Notes: generated from the sequence alone by a model not told the origin. A stretch of 64,000 bases of DNA from Ovis canadensis (GCF_042477335.2 NC_091262.1:67876001-67940000), one strand, 5' to 3'; shown: positions 11,851-21,926, counted from the first letter of the stretch. Numbers and translations are program-made.

Positions 11851-11972
11851 TGGCCGGGGGTGGGGGGCGGATGCCATGCCAGCTGTGGGATCTTAGTTCC
11901 CCAACCAGGGATTGAACCCAGGCCCTCAGAGCAAAAGCACCTAGTCCTAACCACTGGACTCCCAGGGAATTC
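11851..11972 (-). mobile_element. CHR-type SINE fragment
   Basis: Reverse-complement head: 'gttccccaaccagggattga ... ccactggactcccagggaattc'. Flanks 'tttggaatcat' and 'tttgggattat' may be a decayed target duplication. Confidence 0.8.
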
Positions 11973-12339
11973 TTTGGGATTATCTTTTTAACGTGCTGAT
12001 AGGTAGGGATCCAACCTTGTTTTTATTCATATAATCAGGTAGATTATTTAATACTATATACTGAAGTAATATATCTTTTATTTTTTAAAAAAAGAAACCA
12101 TTTTGTCAATTAAATTGCTAAAAATACTGTCTCCCAACAGCAATTTATATTTATTTGATCGCTAAAGTTGCACATACTTCCATATATTTATTGTTCAGTC
12201 ACTTTTCTTCCATTATGAAACACTCTTCCTTGTCTCTTGCTTATTTTCTTCTATTTATTTATGTCTTCTTGATTTGTGAGTGTTCTCTCTATTTAAAATT
12301 AAATATTAAACTTCTTATTTTTACATAAAAAATAACAAA
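11973..12339. other. Unassigned AT-rich DNA
   Basis: No feature recognised between the CHR SINE and the following L1. Confidence 0.5.
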
Positions 12340-13057
12340 GTTTTGATGCAATCCTTATCAAAATACCAAGTGCATTTTTCACCAAACTAGAACAAATAAT
12401 TCTAAAATTTGTATGGTTACACAAAAGACTTCAAATAGCTAAAATAATATTGAGAAAGAAAACACAGCTGAAGAAAACATGCTCCTAGATATCAGACTAA
12501 AGCTATACTCATCAAAACAGAGACACAAAAAGAGACACATAGATCAATGAAACAGGATAGAGAACCCAGAAAGAAAAAGGAAAACTTATGGTCAATTAAT
12601 CTACAAGAAAGGAGGCAAGAATACAAGGGAGAAAAGACAGGCTCTTCAATAAGTGGTTCTGGGAAAACTGAACAGATGCATGTCATAGAATGAAATTAGA
12701 ACTTTATCACCATACACAAAAATAAACTCAAAATGGATTAAAGACCTAAGTATAAGACAGGAAACCATAAAACTCCTAGAATAAAACATAAGTAGAACAT
12801 TCTTTGACATAAGTTACAGCAAGATATTTTTTGGATCTGCCTCCTAAAGCAAAGGAAATAAAAGCAAAAATAAACAAATGGGACCTAATTAATCTTAAAA
12901 ACATTTGTGAAGCAAAGAAAATCATTGATGTAATGAAAAGACAACTTACTGATTGGGAGAAAATATTTTCAAGTGATATGACGAATAAGGGGTTAATATC
13001 CAACATATGTAAACAGTTCATACAACTCAAAATAAAAATTTTTTTAAAAAACAAGCA

Positions 13058-13828
13058 TTACTCAGCCATTAAAAAGAATACATTTGAATCAGTTCTAATG
13101 AGGTGGATGAAACTGGAGCCTATTATACAGAGTGATGTAAGCCAGAAAGAAAAACACCAATACAGTATGCTGCTGCTAAGTCGCTTCAGTCGTGTCCGAC
13201 TCTGTGCGACCCCACAGACAGTAACCCACCAGGCTCCCCAGTCCCTGGGATTCTCCAGGCAAGAACACTGGAGTGGGTTGCCATTTCCTTCTCCAATGCA
13301 TGAAAGTGAGAAGTGAAAGTGAAGTCGCTCAGTCGTGTCTGACTCTTAGCGACCCTATGGACTGCAGCCCAACAGGCTCCGTCCATGGGATTTTCCAGGC
13401 AAGAGTACTGGAGTGGGGTGCCATTGCCTTCTCCGCCAATACAGTATACTAACACATATATATGGAATTTAGAAAGATGGTAATGATAACCCTCTATGCG
13501 AGACAGCAAAAGAGACAGAGATGTATAGAACGGACTTTTAGACTCTGTGGGAGAGGGAGAGGGTGGGATGATTTGGGAGAATGGCATTAAAACATGTATA
13601 CTATCAGGTAAGAAACGAATAGCCCGCCAGTCTATGTTCAATACAGGATACAGGATGCTTGGGGCCGGTGCATGGGGATGATCCAGAGAGATGATACGGG
13701 GTGGGAGGTGGGAGGGGGGTTCAGGACTGGGAACTCATGTACACCTGTGGCTGATTCATGTCAATGTATGGCAAAACCAATACAGTATTGTAAAGCAAAA
13801 TAAAGTAAAAAATAAAAATTAAATAAAT
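13058..13828 (+). mobile_element. Young L1 3' end nested in old L1
   Basis: ORF2 terminus plus ruminant L1 3' UTR with A-rich end. Target-site duplication AAACAAGCA at 13049..13057 and 13829..13837; outside it the old L1 reads continuously. The element is itself split by a Bov-A2 SINE. Confidence 0.93.
13169..13435 (-). mobile_element. Bov-A2 dimeric SINE
   Basis: Two Bov-A monomers in tandem, reverse-complemented. Perfect 12-bp target duplication CCAATACAGTAT at 13157..13168 and 13436..13447 inside the young L1, making it the third layer of nesting. Confidence 0.96.
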
Positions 13829-14367
13829 AAACAAGCAACCCAATTAAAAATGGGCAAATGAACTGAATGAGCTTTTTAAAAAAAAAAAAAAAAGTACATG
13901 CAGATGGATAATAGGTACATGAAAAGATATTCAACATTGCTACCCATCAGGGAAATGCAAATCAAAACCACAGTGAGATATCACCTCACAGCTGTCAGAA
14001 TGGTTATTACCAAAAAGGACATAAACAACAAATGTTGGCAAGGATGTATAGAAAAAGAAACCATCATACACTGTTGCTAGGAATGTAAATTGGTGCAACC
14101 ACTATGGGAAATATCATGAAGGTTTCTCAAAAACTACAAATAGAACTACCATATGACATAGCCATTCCACTCCTGGGTGTATATATAAAAAAAACAAACT
14201 TACTAATTCAAAAAGATACATGCATCCCCAATTTTCATATTTGCAGTATTTATAAATGCCAAAATATGGAAACAACCTCAATGTCCATCAACAGATGAAT
14301 GGATAAATATGTGGTGTATATATACATATATACACAAACATACATACGTACATACACAATGGAATAG

Positions 14368-14483
14368 TGCTGCTGCTAAGTCGCTTCAGTTGTGTCCAAC
14401 TCTGTGCAATCCCATAGACGGCAGCCCACCAGGCTCTGCCGTCCCTTGGATTCTCCAGGCAAGAACACTGGGGTGGGCTGCTG
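14368..14483 (-). mobile_element. Bov-A monomer SINE
   Basis: Begins with the tgctgctgctaagtcgcttc (reverse-complement GCA-repeat tail) signature and runs to 'gcaagaacactggggtgggc'. Inserted in the old L1 near its ORF2 end. Confidence 0.9.
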
Positions 14484-14981
14484 TTTAAAAAGGGACTAAA
14501 TTTTGCCAGAACATGGATGCACTTGCAATAACATGGATGGACTTGGAAGGCATTGTGCTAAGTGAAATAAGTCAGAGAGAAAAAGGCAAAACTGTATGAT
14601 CATTTATATGTGGAATCTAAAAAATAAGACAGACTAGTAAATACAACACTACCAAAGGAAAAAAAAAAAAGACTCACAAATATTGAGAAAGCACTATTGG
14701 TCACCAGGCAGAAGAAGGAAGTGCAGAGGGACAAGATAAGTGTGGGGGGTTAAGACAAACTTCTATGGATAAAATAAGCTACAGATATAGTCAATATTTT
14801 ATAAAAACTATATTCCCAACACAGTGAATGTAGCCAAGATTTTATAGTAACTATAAATTGACTATAACCTTTAAAAATTGTGAATCACTATATCATAAAT
14901 CTGAAACTTACACAATATTTTGCACTGGCTATATCTCAATCAAAAACAAAAAAATTCTTCTTTAATGAACAAATATAACAA

Positions 14982-15295
14982 AATAGAAACAGAGTCATAG
15001 ATACGGAAAACAAACAGGTAGTTGCCAGAGGGCAGGGTATTGAGGTGATGAGAGAAATACATGAGGGAGATTAACAGGTACAAACTTCTAGCTATAAAAT
15101 AAATGAATCACAGATATGAAATGCACAGTGTGAGATATATAGTCAATAATTATATTACATCTTTGTATGGTGATAGATGGTAACTAGACTTACTGTGATG
15201 ATCATTTTGCAATGTATAGAAAAATTGAGTCACTATGGTGTATACCAAGAATGAATATAGTTTTGCAGGTCAATTATAACTCAAAGCCACCCAAC
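14982..15295 (+). mobile_element. L1 3' end (older subfamily)
   Basis: 3' UTR type 'aacaggtagttgccagagg ... atgaatcacagatatgaaatgcac ... gtataccaagaatg', ending in a (AC)n run near 15300. Noncoding. Confidence 0.75.
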
Positions 15296-15299
15296 CAAA

Positions 15300-15960
15300 C
15301 ACACACACAAACTGATTGCTAGAAACAGAGATCAGATTTCTGGTTATAAGACATGGAATGTGGGGGAAGGGAGAATTAATAAAGGTGGTCAAAAGATATG
15401 AAAGATACAAACTAAGGATATAAAGTACATGATATAATTAATACTGTAGCATATTATTTATGACAGTAAATCCTAAGAGTTCTCACCACAAGGAATTTTT
15501 TTTCATTTTTTTAAAATTTTATATCTATATGAGGTGATTGATGTTCACTAAACTTATTGCAGTAATCATTTCGTGATGTATCTAAGTCAAATCACCATGC
15601 TGTATACTTTAAACTTACATAGTGCTGTATGTCTGGAGAAGGCAATGGCACCCCACTCCAGTACTCTTGCTTGGAAAATCCCATGGATGGAGGAGCCTGG
15701 TAGGCTGCAGTCCATGGGGTCGCTAAGAGTCGGACACGACTGAGCAACTTCACTTTCACTTTTCACTTTCATGCATTGGAGAAGGAAATGGCAACCCACT
15801 CCAGTGTTCTTGCCTGGAGAATCCCAGGGACGGGGGAGCCTGGTGGGCTGCCGTCTATGGGGTCACACAGAATCGGACACGACTGAAGCAACTTAGCAGC
15901 AGCAGCAGTGCTATATGTCAGTTAAATCTCAATAAAATTGGAATGTAAAAAACTAAATAG
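15300..15960 (+). mobile_element. L1 3' end split by Bov-A2
   Basis: Second L1 3' UTR ('ggtggtcaaaagatatgaaag' ... 'atgctgtatactttaaacttacat' ... 'gtcagttaaatctcaataaa'). It resumes after the SINE at 15907. Confidence 0.8.
15634..15906 (+). mobile_element. Bov-A2 dimeric SINE
   Basis: Full dimer from 'ggagaaggcaatggcacccc' to the (AGC)n tail. Target duplication AGTGCTGTATGTC at 15621..15633, repeated as AGTGCTATATGTC (one mismatch) at 15907..15919. Confidence 0.97.
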
Positions 15961-16409
15961 GAATATGCCCTCAAGGCTATCTCAGTATGTTTTAATTTGT
16001 GATTATACACTTTTTAAAATACTTCATCCACTGTTACCTTCATTGAAGTGAAGATTTTTATCAAGGAAGTGTCCTTATCCAGATGGCGAAATGTGCAAGA
16101 TAGAAACGAAAACAAAAAAGAAATAATGTCTCAGAAGGAACCAAATAGAAAGGGAATAATAGACATGATGAATTTTAAGGAGAAAGAAAACACTCCATAA
16201 CTTTAGATGTGTGACCAAAACGCAAGAAACTTAAAGTTGATGAGAGAACTGCAGAAAAGAAAATGCCTTTTCCACTACAAGCACAGGTGGAAAAAAGAAA
16301 AAGAAAAAAATGACTGTGGAGAATATTTTACCCTTGTCAACAGAATTTAGTGTGAAAAGGATATTGTAATTCTTTCAATTATAAAATTACTTCATTTCAA
16401 AATAGATAT
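15961..16409. other. Single-copy-looking DNA 3' of FSCB
   Basis: Between the repeat cluster and the FSCB polyadenylation signals. No element recognised; A-rich on the plus strand. Confidence 0.5.
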
Positions 16410-16470
16410 TTTATTCCACTTTAGATTTGAATAAAAATAGTAGAGTAATTTTAAATCACTAGTTTTTATT
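16410..16470 (-). terminator. FSCB polyadenylation signals (two AATAAA)
   Basis: On the gene strand AATAAA occurs at 16465..16470 and again at 16410..16415, about 143 and 198 bp beyond the FSCB stop codon. Either would give a short 3' UTR. Which one is used needs cDNA ends. Confidence 0.6.
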
Positions 16471-16612
16471 GCTCACTTTCCAAACTATACTCCATGTCTT
16501 AGGATTTCCATTCACTTCCTTCTTCACAAAGCTCTCTCCAAATACCTTCAAATATACCTACCATTTTCTTACGTATGTACTTCCCAGAACCTCCTGGTTT
16601 CTGATTGTTAAC

Positions 16613-19198
16613 TTAGTTACGATCAGACCACAGCTGAGGAGGAGGCCCCTGTTCCAGTTCTATATGTATCACACCCTGTATTTCAAAAGAAACCCCTTCA
16701 TTCTTGGTATCAGATGAGTCTTTAGGAACAGTATCCCGTTCTAAAGGCTCTTCAGATTTTGGCTTATCATCCAAAGTCCCTGATTCTAATTTTACTACCA
16801 GGACGTCTGCTTCCTTTGGAGCCTGATCTACTGGAGACACATTCTCTACAAGAGCCTCATCTGCAGGGGTTTGCTCAAATGGTGGAAGCAGAACCTCAAC
16901 AGAGATTTCTTCTAAAGAGATTGGTGTAATAAAGGGCTCTCCAGTGAGTGAAGGCTGTTTCTCAACAGAGACCATTTCTGAAGTAGTTTCTTCAGCTGAT
17001 GGAGGCTGCAGTTCAGCAGGGGCCTCTTCTGCAGGAGCCTCCTCAGTGGGTAGAGATTGAACTTCTTCTGTGGCCTCTTCTGCAGAGGCCTCATCAGCTG
17101 GTAAAGACTGAACTTCTGGAGCTGCTTCTGCAGGGTCCTCCTCAGCTGGTGGAGACTGAACCTCTGGGGGCTCTCCTGCAGGGGCCTCTTCAGCTGGTGG
17201 AGGCTCAGGTTCAGCTGGGGCCTCTTCTGCAGGGGCCTCCTCAGCTGGTAGGGAATGAAGTCCTTGACCCTCTTCTTCAGGGCCCTTGTCAACTGGTGGA
17301 GACTGAACTTCTGGGGCCTCTTCTTCAGGGGCCTTGTCAGCTGCTGGAGACTGAAATCCTAGGCCCTCTTCTGCAGAGGCCTCATCAGTTGGTAGAGACT
17401 GAACTTCTGAGGCCTCTTCAGTGGCCTCAGCTGGTGGAGGCTGAACTTCCAGGGGCTCTTCTGCAGGGGCCTGCCCAGCTGGTACAAACTGAACTTCTGG
17501 GGCCTCTTTTTCAGGGGCCTCCTCAGCTGGTGGAGACTGAACTTCTGGAGCTGCTTCTTCAGGGGCCTCTTCAGCTGGTGGAGACTGAACCTCTGGGGGC
17601 TCTTCTGCAGGGGCCTCCTCAGCTGGTGGAGACTGAGCCTCTGGGGCCTCTCCTACAGGGGCCTCCTCAGCTGGTGGAGACTGAACTTCTGGAGCTGCTT
17701 CTTCAGGGGCTTCTTCAGCTGATGGAGACTGAACCTCTGGGGACTCTCCTGCAGGGGCCTCTTCAGCTGGTGGAGGCTCAGCTTCAGCTGGGGCCTCTCC
17801 TACAGGGGCCTCCTCAGCTGGTGGAGACTGAACTTCTGGAGCTACTTCTTCGGGGGCCTCTTCAGCTGGTGGAGATTGAACCTCTGTGGGCTCTCCTGCA
17901 GGGGACTCCTCAGCTGGTGGAGACTGAACCTCTGGGGCCTCTTCTACAGGGGCCTCCTCAGCTGGTGGAGACTCAGTGTCAGCTGGGGCCTCTTCTGCAG
18001 GGGACTCCACAGCTGGTGAAAGTTGAAGTTCTGGGGCCTCATGTATAGGAGCCTCTTCAGCTGAAGGAGGCTGAACTTCAGTAAGAGGCTCTTTTAAAAG
18101 AGTCTGTTCTGATGAGGTGGCCTCTACTTTAGCATGGGCCTCATATCCAGCAGTGTCTTCCACTGGGGAAGGCTGTATTTCAACAGGAGCCTCTTCAGCA
18201 GGAGGCTCTTCTGAAAGAGGCTCTTCATCTGGCATAGGCTCTACTTTAGCAGGAGCCTCATCTCCAGGAGCCTCTTCAGTTGGGGAAGGCTGTACTTCAA
18301 GAGGAGCCTCTTCAGCTGGTGGAGGCTGAACTTCCACAGGAAGCTCTTCTTCGGTAATCTCATCTAGCGGAAGTTGTTCTTCAGCAGAGATCTCTTCTGC
18401 AGCAGGAGGCTGTACTTCAACTGGAACATCTTTCTCATCTTCTAAAGGTACAGGAGACTCTTTTTTGGTTGGTGAAATAGATAATGTTCTGCTAATACTT
18501 TGCTGCCTAATTTCTTCATTGCTACTTGTTGTGGGTTGAAATTCAGGATGTTCACTGACAAAAATATTCCCTGAAGATTTGTGCTTCTGTGCACCTTCCT
18601 TTGACTTTGAAAAAGAATTAGCCGGCCATCCAATAACCACTACTTCTGATTCACTGAAGTATGTCTGCTGTTCCTTGTCTACTTTCTCTTTTTGAGGAAA
18701 GTTCATCATTGTCCAGTCTCCAGTACAAGTAGTCTGCTGAGATCTGTCTGTTTTGACTTGAACAGAGTATCTGCTTGGTGGAACTTCTACTTCCTGAACA
18801 CTCTCTGGAAATTCAGGACCTACTTCAACAGCAGCTGGCTTTTCCTCAGGTACCACTGCTTCACAAACTAACTTGATTTCTTCTTTTTTCTCTTCTGCAA
18901 TAGCTTCTGTCTGCACAGACTTATCAGCCATATCCTGTACATGCTTTCTCTTTATCCAAGTTTGCTGAAGTTGAGAAGATACTCTATGATATTCATAGTT
19001 TAATTTGCTTCCAGGAATATTACCAATACTAAAGGCAGCTTTGGGGCAAGATGATTGTGGTATAGACAATTGTTTCTTTTTCTCTGTCACTTCAGTCTGC
19101 TGGGATTTATCTACCATGGGCTGGCTAGGTCGTCTTCTCTTTCGAATTTCTTGCCTGCCTGCTGAGATAGACTGTTCAGATTCATCCTTTTCTTCCAT
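16613..19198 (-). CDS. FSCB: Fibrous sheath CABYR-binding protein, 861 aa
   Basis: Recognised by its N-terminus ('GRQEIRKRRRPSQPMVDKSQQTE', 'SIGNIPGSK', 'QQTWIKRK') and proline/glutamate repeats. In the family, FSCB is a testis-specific, calcium-binding, PKA-phosphorylated protein of the sperm tail fibrous sheath. It binds CABYR late in sheath assembly. Layout: residues 1-250 are non-repetitive, with a canonical PKA site R22-R23-P-S25 and four D-K/R-x-x-Q-T motifs (30-35, 92-97, 151-156, 174-179). Residues about 259-745 are repetitive, most regularly 393-735 with a 16-residue unit PPAEEAPxExPEVQSP-like. Residues 746-861 form an acidic tail. No signal peptide or membrane segment is seen. The frame is uninterrupted and single-exon. 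The start is the first Met after an in-frame TGA at 19217..19219, with G at -3 and G at +4. Human FSCB is, from memory, about 825 residues; repeat number likely explains the difference. Confidence 0.95.
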   Translation of the reverse strand: MEEKDESEQSISAGRQEIRKRRRPSQPMVDKSQQTEVTEKKKQLSIPQSSCPKAAFSIGNIPGSKLNYEYHRVSSQLQQTWIKRKHVQDMADKSVQTEAIAEEKKEEIKLVCEAVVPEEKPAAVEVGPEFPESVQEVEVPPSRYSVQVKTDRSQQTTCTGDWTMMNFPQKEKVDKEQQTYFSESEVVVIGWPANSFSKSKEGAQKHKSSGNIFVSEHPEFQPTTSSNEEIRQQSISRTLSISPTKKESPVPLEDEKDVPVEVQPPAAEEISAEEQLPLDEITEEELPVEVQPPPAEEAPLEVQPSPTEEAPGDEAPAKVEPMPDEEPLSEEPPAEEAPVEIQPSPVEDTAGYEAHAKVEATSSEQTLLKEPLTEVQPPSAEEAPIHEAPELQLSPAVESPAEEAPADTESPPAEEAPVEEAPEVQSPPAEESPAGEPTEVQSPPAEEAPEEVAPEVQSPPAEEAPVGEAPAEAEPPPAEEAPAGESPEVQSPSAEEAPEEAAPEVQSPPAEEAPVGEAPEAQSPPAEEAPAEEPPEVQSPPAEEAPEEAAPEVQSPPAEEAPEKEAPEVQFVPAGQAPAEEPLEVQPPPAEATEEASEVQSLPTDEASAEEGLGFQSPAADKAPEEEAPEVQSPPVDKGPEEEGQGLHSLPAEEAPAEEAPAEPEPPPAEEAPAGEPPEVQSPPAEEDPAEAAPEVQSLPADEASAEEATEEVQSLPTEEAPAEEAPAELQPPSAEETTSEMVSVEKQPSLTGEPFITPISLEEISVEVLLPPFEQTPADEALVENVSPVDQAPKEADVLVVKLESGTLDDKPKSEEPLERDTVPKDSSDTKNEGVSFEIQGVIHIELEQGPPPQLWSDRN
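16994..18022 (-). repeat. 48-bp coding tandem array in FSCB
   Basis: Encodes residues about 393-735 as roughly 21 imperfect 16-residue units (PPAEEAP...PEVQS). Some units are shortened (14 residues near 588-601) or lengthened (17 residues). The DNA repeats too, with 'cctcagctggtggagactga' recurring every 48 bp, so unit gain and loss by slippage or unequal exchange is expected. Looser copies extend out to residue 259. Confidence 0.93.
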
Positions 19199-19500
19199 TT
19201 CTAAGACTGGTAGATTTCAAACTTATTAACCTTCAAGTAAATTAACCATCAGGAATGACAAATGTACCAGATACTTAAGCCTTTGCCTTCCTCATTAAGT
19301 GCTCTTCTGTTGAGCTACCTCAGGAAAAAGTTGGTTCATAAATTATTACATTCTGTACTACACTCCTGTTGGATCCCACCTCATTTAGTAAGCATCTTTC
19401 CTGTTTAATCTCTGGTATGACTAAATATAACTTCTAGAAGTTTTACTAAGAGTCTATGACATCACAGCCAATGGTCACTGCAAGGTTCCATCAGTGATAT
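19199..19500 (-). promoter_or_regulatory. FSCB 5' UTR / proximal promoter region
   Basis: On the gene strand this holds a CRE-like TGATGTCA (19457..19464) and, 3 bp away, an inverted CCAAT box (19468..19472), about 260 bp upstream of the ATG. CRE-like sites bound by CREM are typical of haploid germ-cell promoters, which fits FSCB expression. The transcription start itself cannot be read. No convincing TATA box is seen, only AT-rich 'taataatttatg' at about 19338-19349. The section 19219..19425 is duplicated in inverse orientation at 21699..21926. Confidence 0.5.
19219..19425 (-). repeat. Inverted duplication, arm 1 (FSCB 5' flank)
   Basis: Its reverse complement aligns along its whole length with 21699..21926. 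Shared blocks include 'aaatgaggtgggatccaaca', 'tacagaatgtaataatttat' and 'ggtacatttgtcattcctga'. By eye identity is about 88-90 % outside one insertion. Confidence 0.9.
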
Positions 19501-20295
19501 ATCCAGAACCTTTTAACCTGGTAAACAACTCACAGATGCTGGCCACAAGTGAGAAATCTACTACCTGAAACAAGTTGAAAACAAGCATTTGTCTAGCAGA
19601 GGAATATGAAGTAAACTCTGGTAATGCTGCTTTGTTTTAGTTGGAGTTGATGCTTTTGAACTTTTAATTCTGTTTGCTTCATCCTACTGTTAAAGACAGA
19701 TATAATGCAGAATTCAGAATTCTGCAGTGTACTTGCAATTGTTTGAGAAAACAACTGGTAAAATATTCGTGGCAAAGTTCTATCAATATGTATTCATATA
19801 ATTTGAGGGAAAGTTAATATTGTTTGAAAAACTTGAGTTCTGAGATCCATACCCATGTAAGTTCATTATCTCCTTAGTATTCAGTAACCACAGGAGCCTA
19901 CTATTAATGTTTATATACATGCATGACATGTTTGCCTTCTCAAATAACTTGAGATAGTCTAATTTTCAATTATCTCAGAAAATAGTTCCACCCAAAGTTT
20001 GACAAATAAAATAATGTTGAGTCTAAATACATGTCAAGTGGGAAAAAAATGCATTTTTTTTGATGCAACCAGTATATACGCTGCTGAATAACTACATGGG
20101 AATGAATTCCCATCGAAGATGAAATCATTTAATTGAAGCTTTGAAAAAGAGAAATCCCAGTTAAGCATACTGTAAATGGAATTGTAATAGATTTAAAATA
20201 TAAATAAACTTTAACATACATCACACAAAAATTTTACAAGAAAGATGAATTGGTCAAAAGATGTGCAAAATCCTATTCCTTTAGTCTAAGAAATG
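19501..20295. other. Unassigned DNA upstream of FSCB
   Basis: No repeat recognised. It could contain distal promoter sequence. A 60-codon minus frame at 19593..19775 has no recognisable content. Confidence 0.5.
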
Positions 20296-21576
20296 TTCAG
20301 TTCAGTTGCTCAGTCATGTCCAACTCTTTGCGACCCCATGAATCACAGCACACCAGGCCTCCCTGTCCATCACCAACTCCCGGAGTTCACTCAGACTCAC
20401 GTCCACTGAGTCAGTGATGCCATCCAGCCATCTCATTCTCTGTCGTCCCCTTCTCCTCCTGCCCCCAATCCCTCCCAGCATCAGAGTCTTTTCCAATGAG
20501 TCAACTCTTTGCATGAGGTGGACAAAGTACTGGAATTTCAGCTTTAGCATCATTCCTTCCAAAGAACACCCAGGACTAGGCTCCTTTAAGATGGACTGGT
20601 TGGATTTCTTTGCAGTCCAAGGGACTCTCAAGAGTCTTCTCCAACACCACAGTTCAAAAGCATCCATTCTTCGGCTCTCAGCTTTCTTCACAGACCAACG
20701 CTCACATCCATACATGAACACTGGAAAAACCATAACCTTGACTAGACGGACCTTTGTTGGCAAAGTAATGTCTCTGCTTTTGAATATGCTATCTAGGTTG
20801 GTCATAACTTTTCTTCCAAGGAGTAAGCATCTTTTAATTTCATGGCTGCAGTCACCATCTGCAGTGATTTTGGAGCCCCCAAAAATAAAGTCGGACACTG
20901 TTTCCACTGTTTCCCCATCTATTTCCCATAAAGTGAAGGGAGCAGATGCCATGATCTTCGTTTTCTGAATGTTGAGCTTTAAGCCAACTTTTTCACTCTC
21001 TACTTTCACTTTCATCAAGAGACTTTTTAGTTCCTCTTCACTTTCTGCCATAAGGGTGGTGTCATCTGCATATCTGAGGTTATTGATATTTCTCCTGGCT
21101 ATCTTGATTCCAGCTTGTGTTTCTTCCAGCCCAGCGTTTCTCATGATGTACTCTGCATATAAGTTAAATAAGCAGGGTGACAATATACAGCCTTGACGTA
21201 CTCCTTTTCCTATTTGGAACCAGTGTGTTGTTCCATTGTCCAGTTCTAACTGTTCCTTCCTGACCTGCATACAGATTTCTCAAGAGGCAGGTCAGGTGGT
21301 CTGGTATTCCCATCTCTTTCAGAATTTTCCACAGTTTCTTGTGATCCACACAGTCAAAGGCTTTGGCATAGTCAATAAAGCAGAAATAGATCTCGTTTTG
21401 GAAGTCTCTTGCTTTTTCCATGATCCAGCGGATGTTGGCAATTTGATCTCTGGTTCGTCTGCCTTTTCTAAAACCAGCTTGAACATCTGGAAGTTCACAG
21501 TTCACATATTGCTGAAGCCTGGCTTGGAGAATTTTGAGCATTACTTTACTAGCATGTGAGATAAATGCAATTGTTA
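20296..21576 (-). mobile_element. BovB LINE with nearly open RT C-terminal half
   Basis: 3' end at 20296, 5' truncation near 21576 ('acaattgcatttatctcac' on the element strand). Frame 20314..21270 (318 codons) is open from just before the RT palm through the post-RT domain and keeps the catalytic Y-A-D-D at residues 67-70. The preceding RT part lies in another frame (21164..21643), so one frameshift separates them near 21240. It sits between the arms of the inverted duplication. Confidence 0.95.
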
Positions 21577-21698
21577 ATGAAAAGCAAATAGACTTTAAAA
21601 AAATGTAGTCACAAGAGACAATGTAATAAACATACCTAAACAATTATTATGACTTCATTAACCTAAGAATATGTTTAAATTCCTAATATTTTAAAAAG

Positions 21699-21926
21699 TT
21701 TAGTCATAACCAGAGATTAACACGGAAGGAGGAGGTGGGATACTAAATGAGGTTGGACTCTAAATGAGGTGGGATCCAACAGGAGTGCAGTACAGAATGT
21801 AATAATTTATGAACTAATTTTTTCTGAAGTAGCTCAGTAGAAGAACACTTAATAAGGAAAGCAAAGGCTTAAGTAGCTGGTACATTTGTCATTCCTGATG
21901 ATTAATTACTTGAAGGTTAATAAGTT
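21699..21926 (+). repeat. Inverted duplication, arm 2
   Basis: Inverted copy of the FSCB 5' flank (arm 1). It carries an extra stretch near 21731-21765 in which 'ctaaatgaggt' plus following bases is itself tandemly duplicated, making this arm about 20 bp longer. No FSCB coding sequence follows it. Confidence 0.9.

Larger units (their letters stand above)
12340..14956 (+). mobile_element. Old L1 ORF2 3' half and 3' UTR, twice interrupted
   Basis: Decayed ORF2 DNA collinear with L1 from 'ccttatcaaaataccaagtg' through 'atggattaaagacctaag', 'aaatgcaaatcaaaaccacag' and 'gtccatcaacagatgaatgg' to a 3' UTR ending 'ctggctatatctcaatc'. Stops and indels are frequent. Insertions: a young L1 (13058..13828) and a Bov-A SINE (14368..14483). 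An internal A-run at 13873-13891 is unexplained. Confidence 0.9.

Noticed and set aside
13169..15906. CRISPR-like recurrence of about 30-bp blocks
   Set aside because: Explained by repeated SINE copies. Spacing is irregular and the genome is mammalian.
16912..17292. 126-codon minus frame within FSCB
   Set aside because: Alternate-frame shadow of the FSCB repeat array.
20314..21270. 318-codon reverse-transcriptase-like frame as a host gene
   Set aside because: It is a truncated BovB LINE with a frameshift, annotated as a mobile element.
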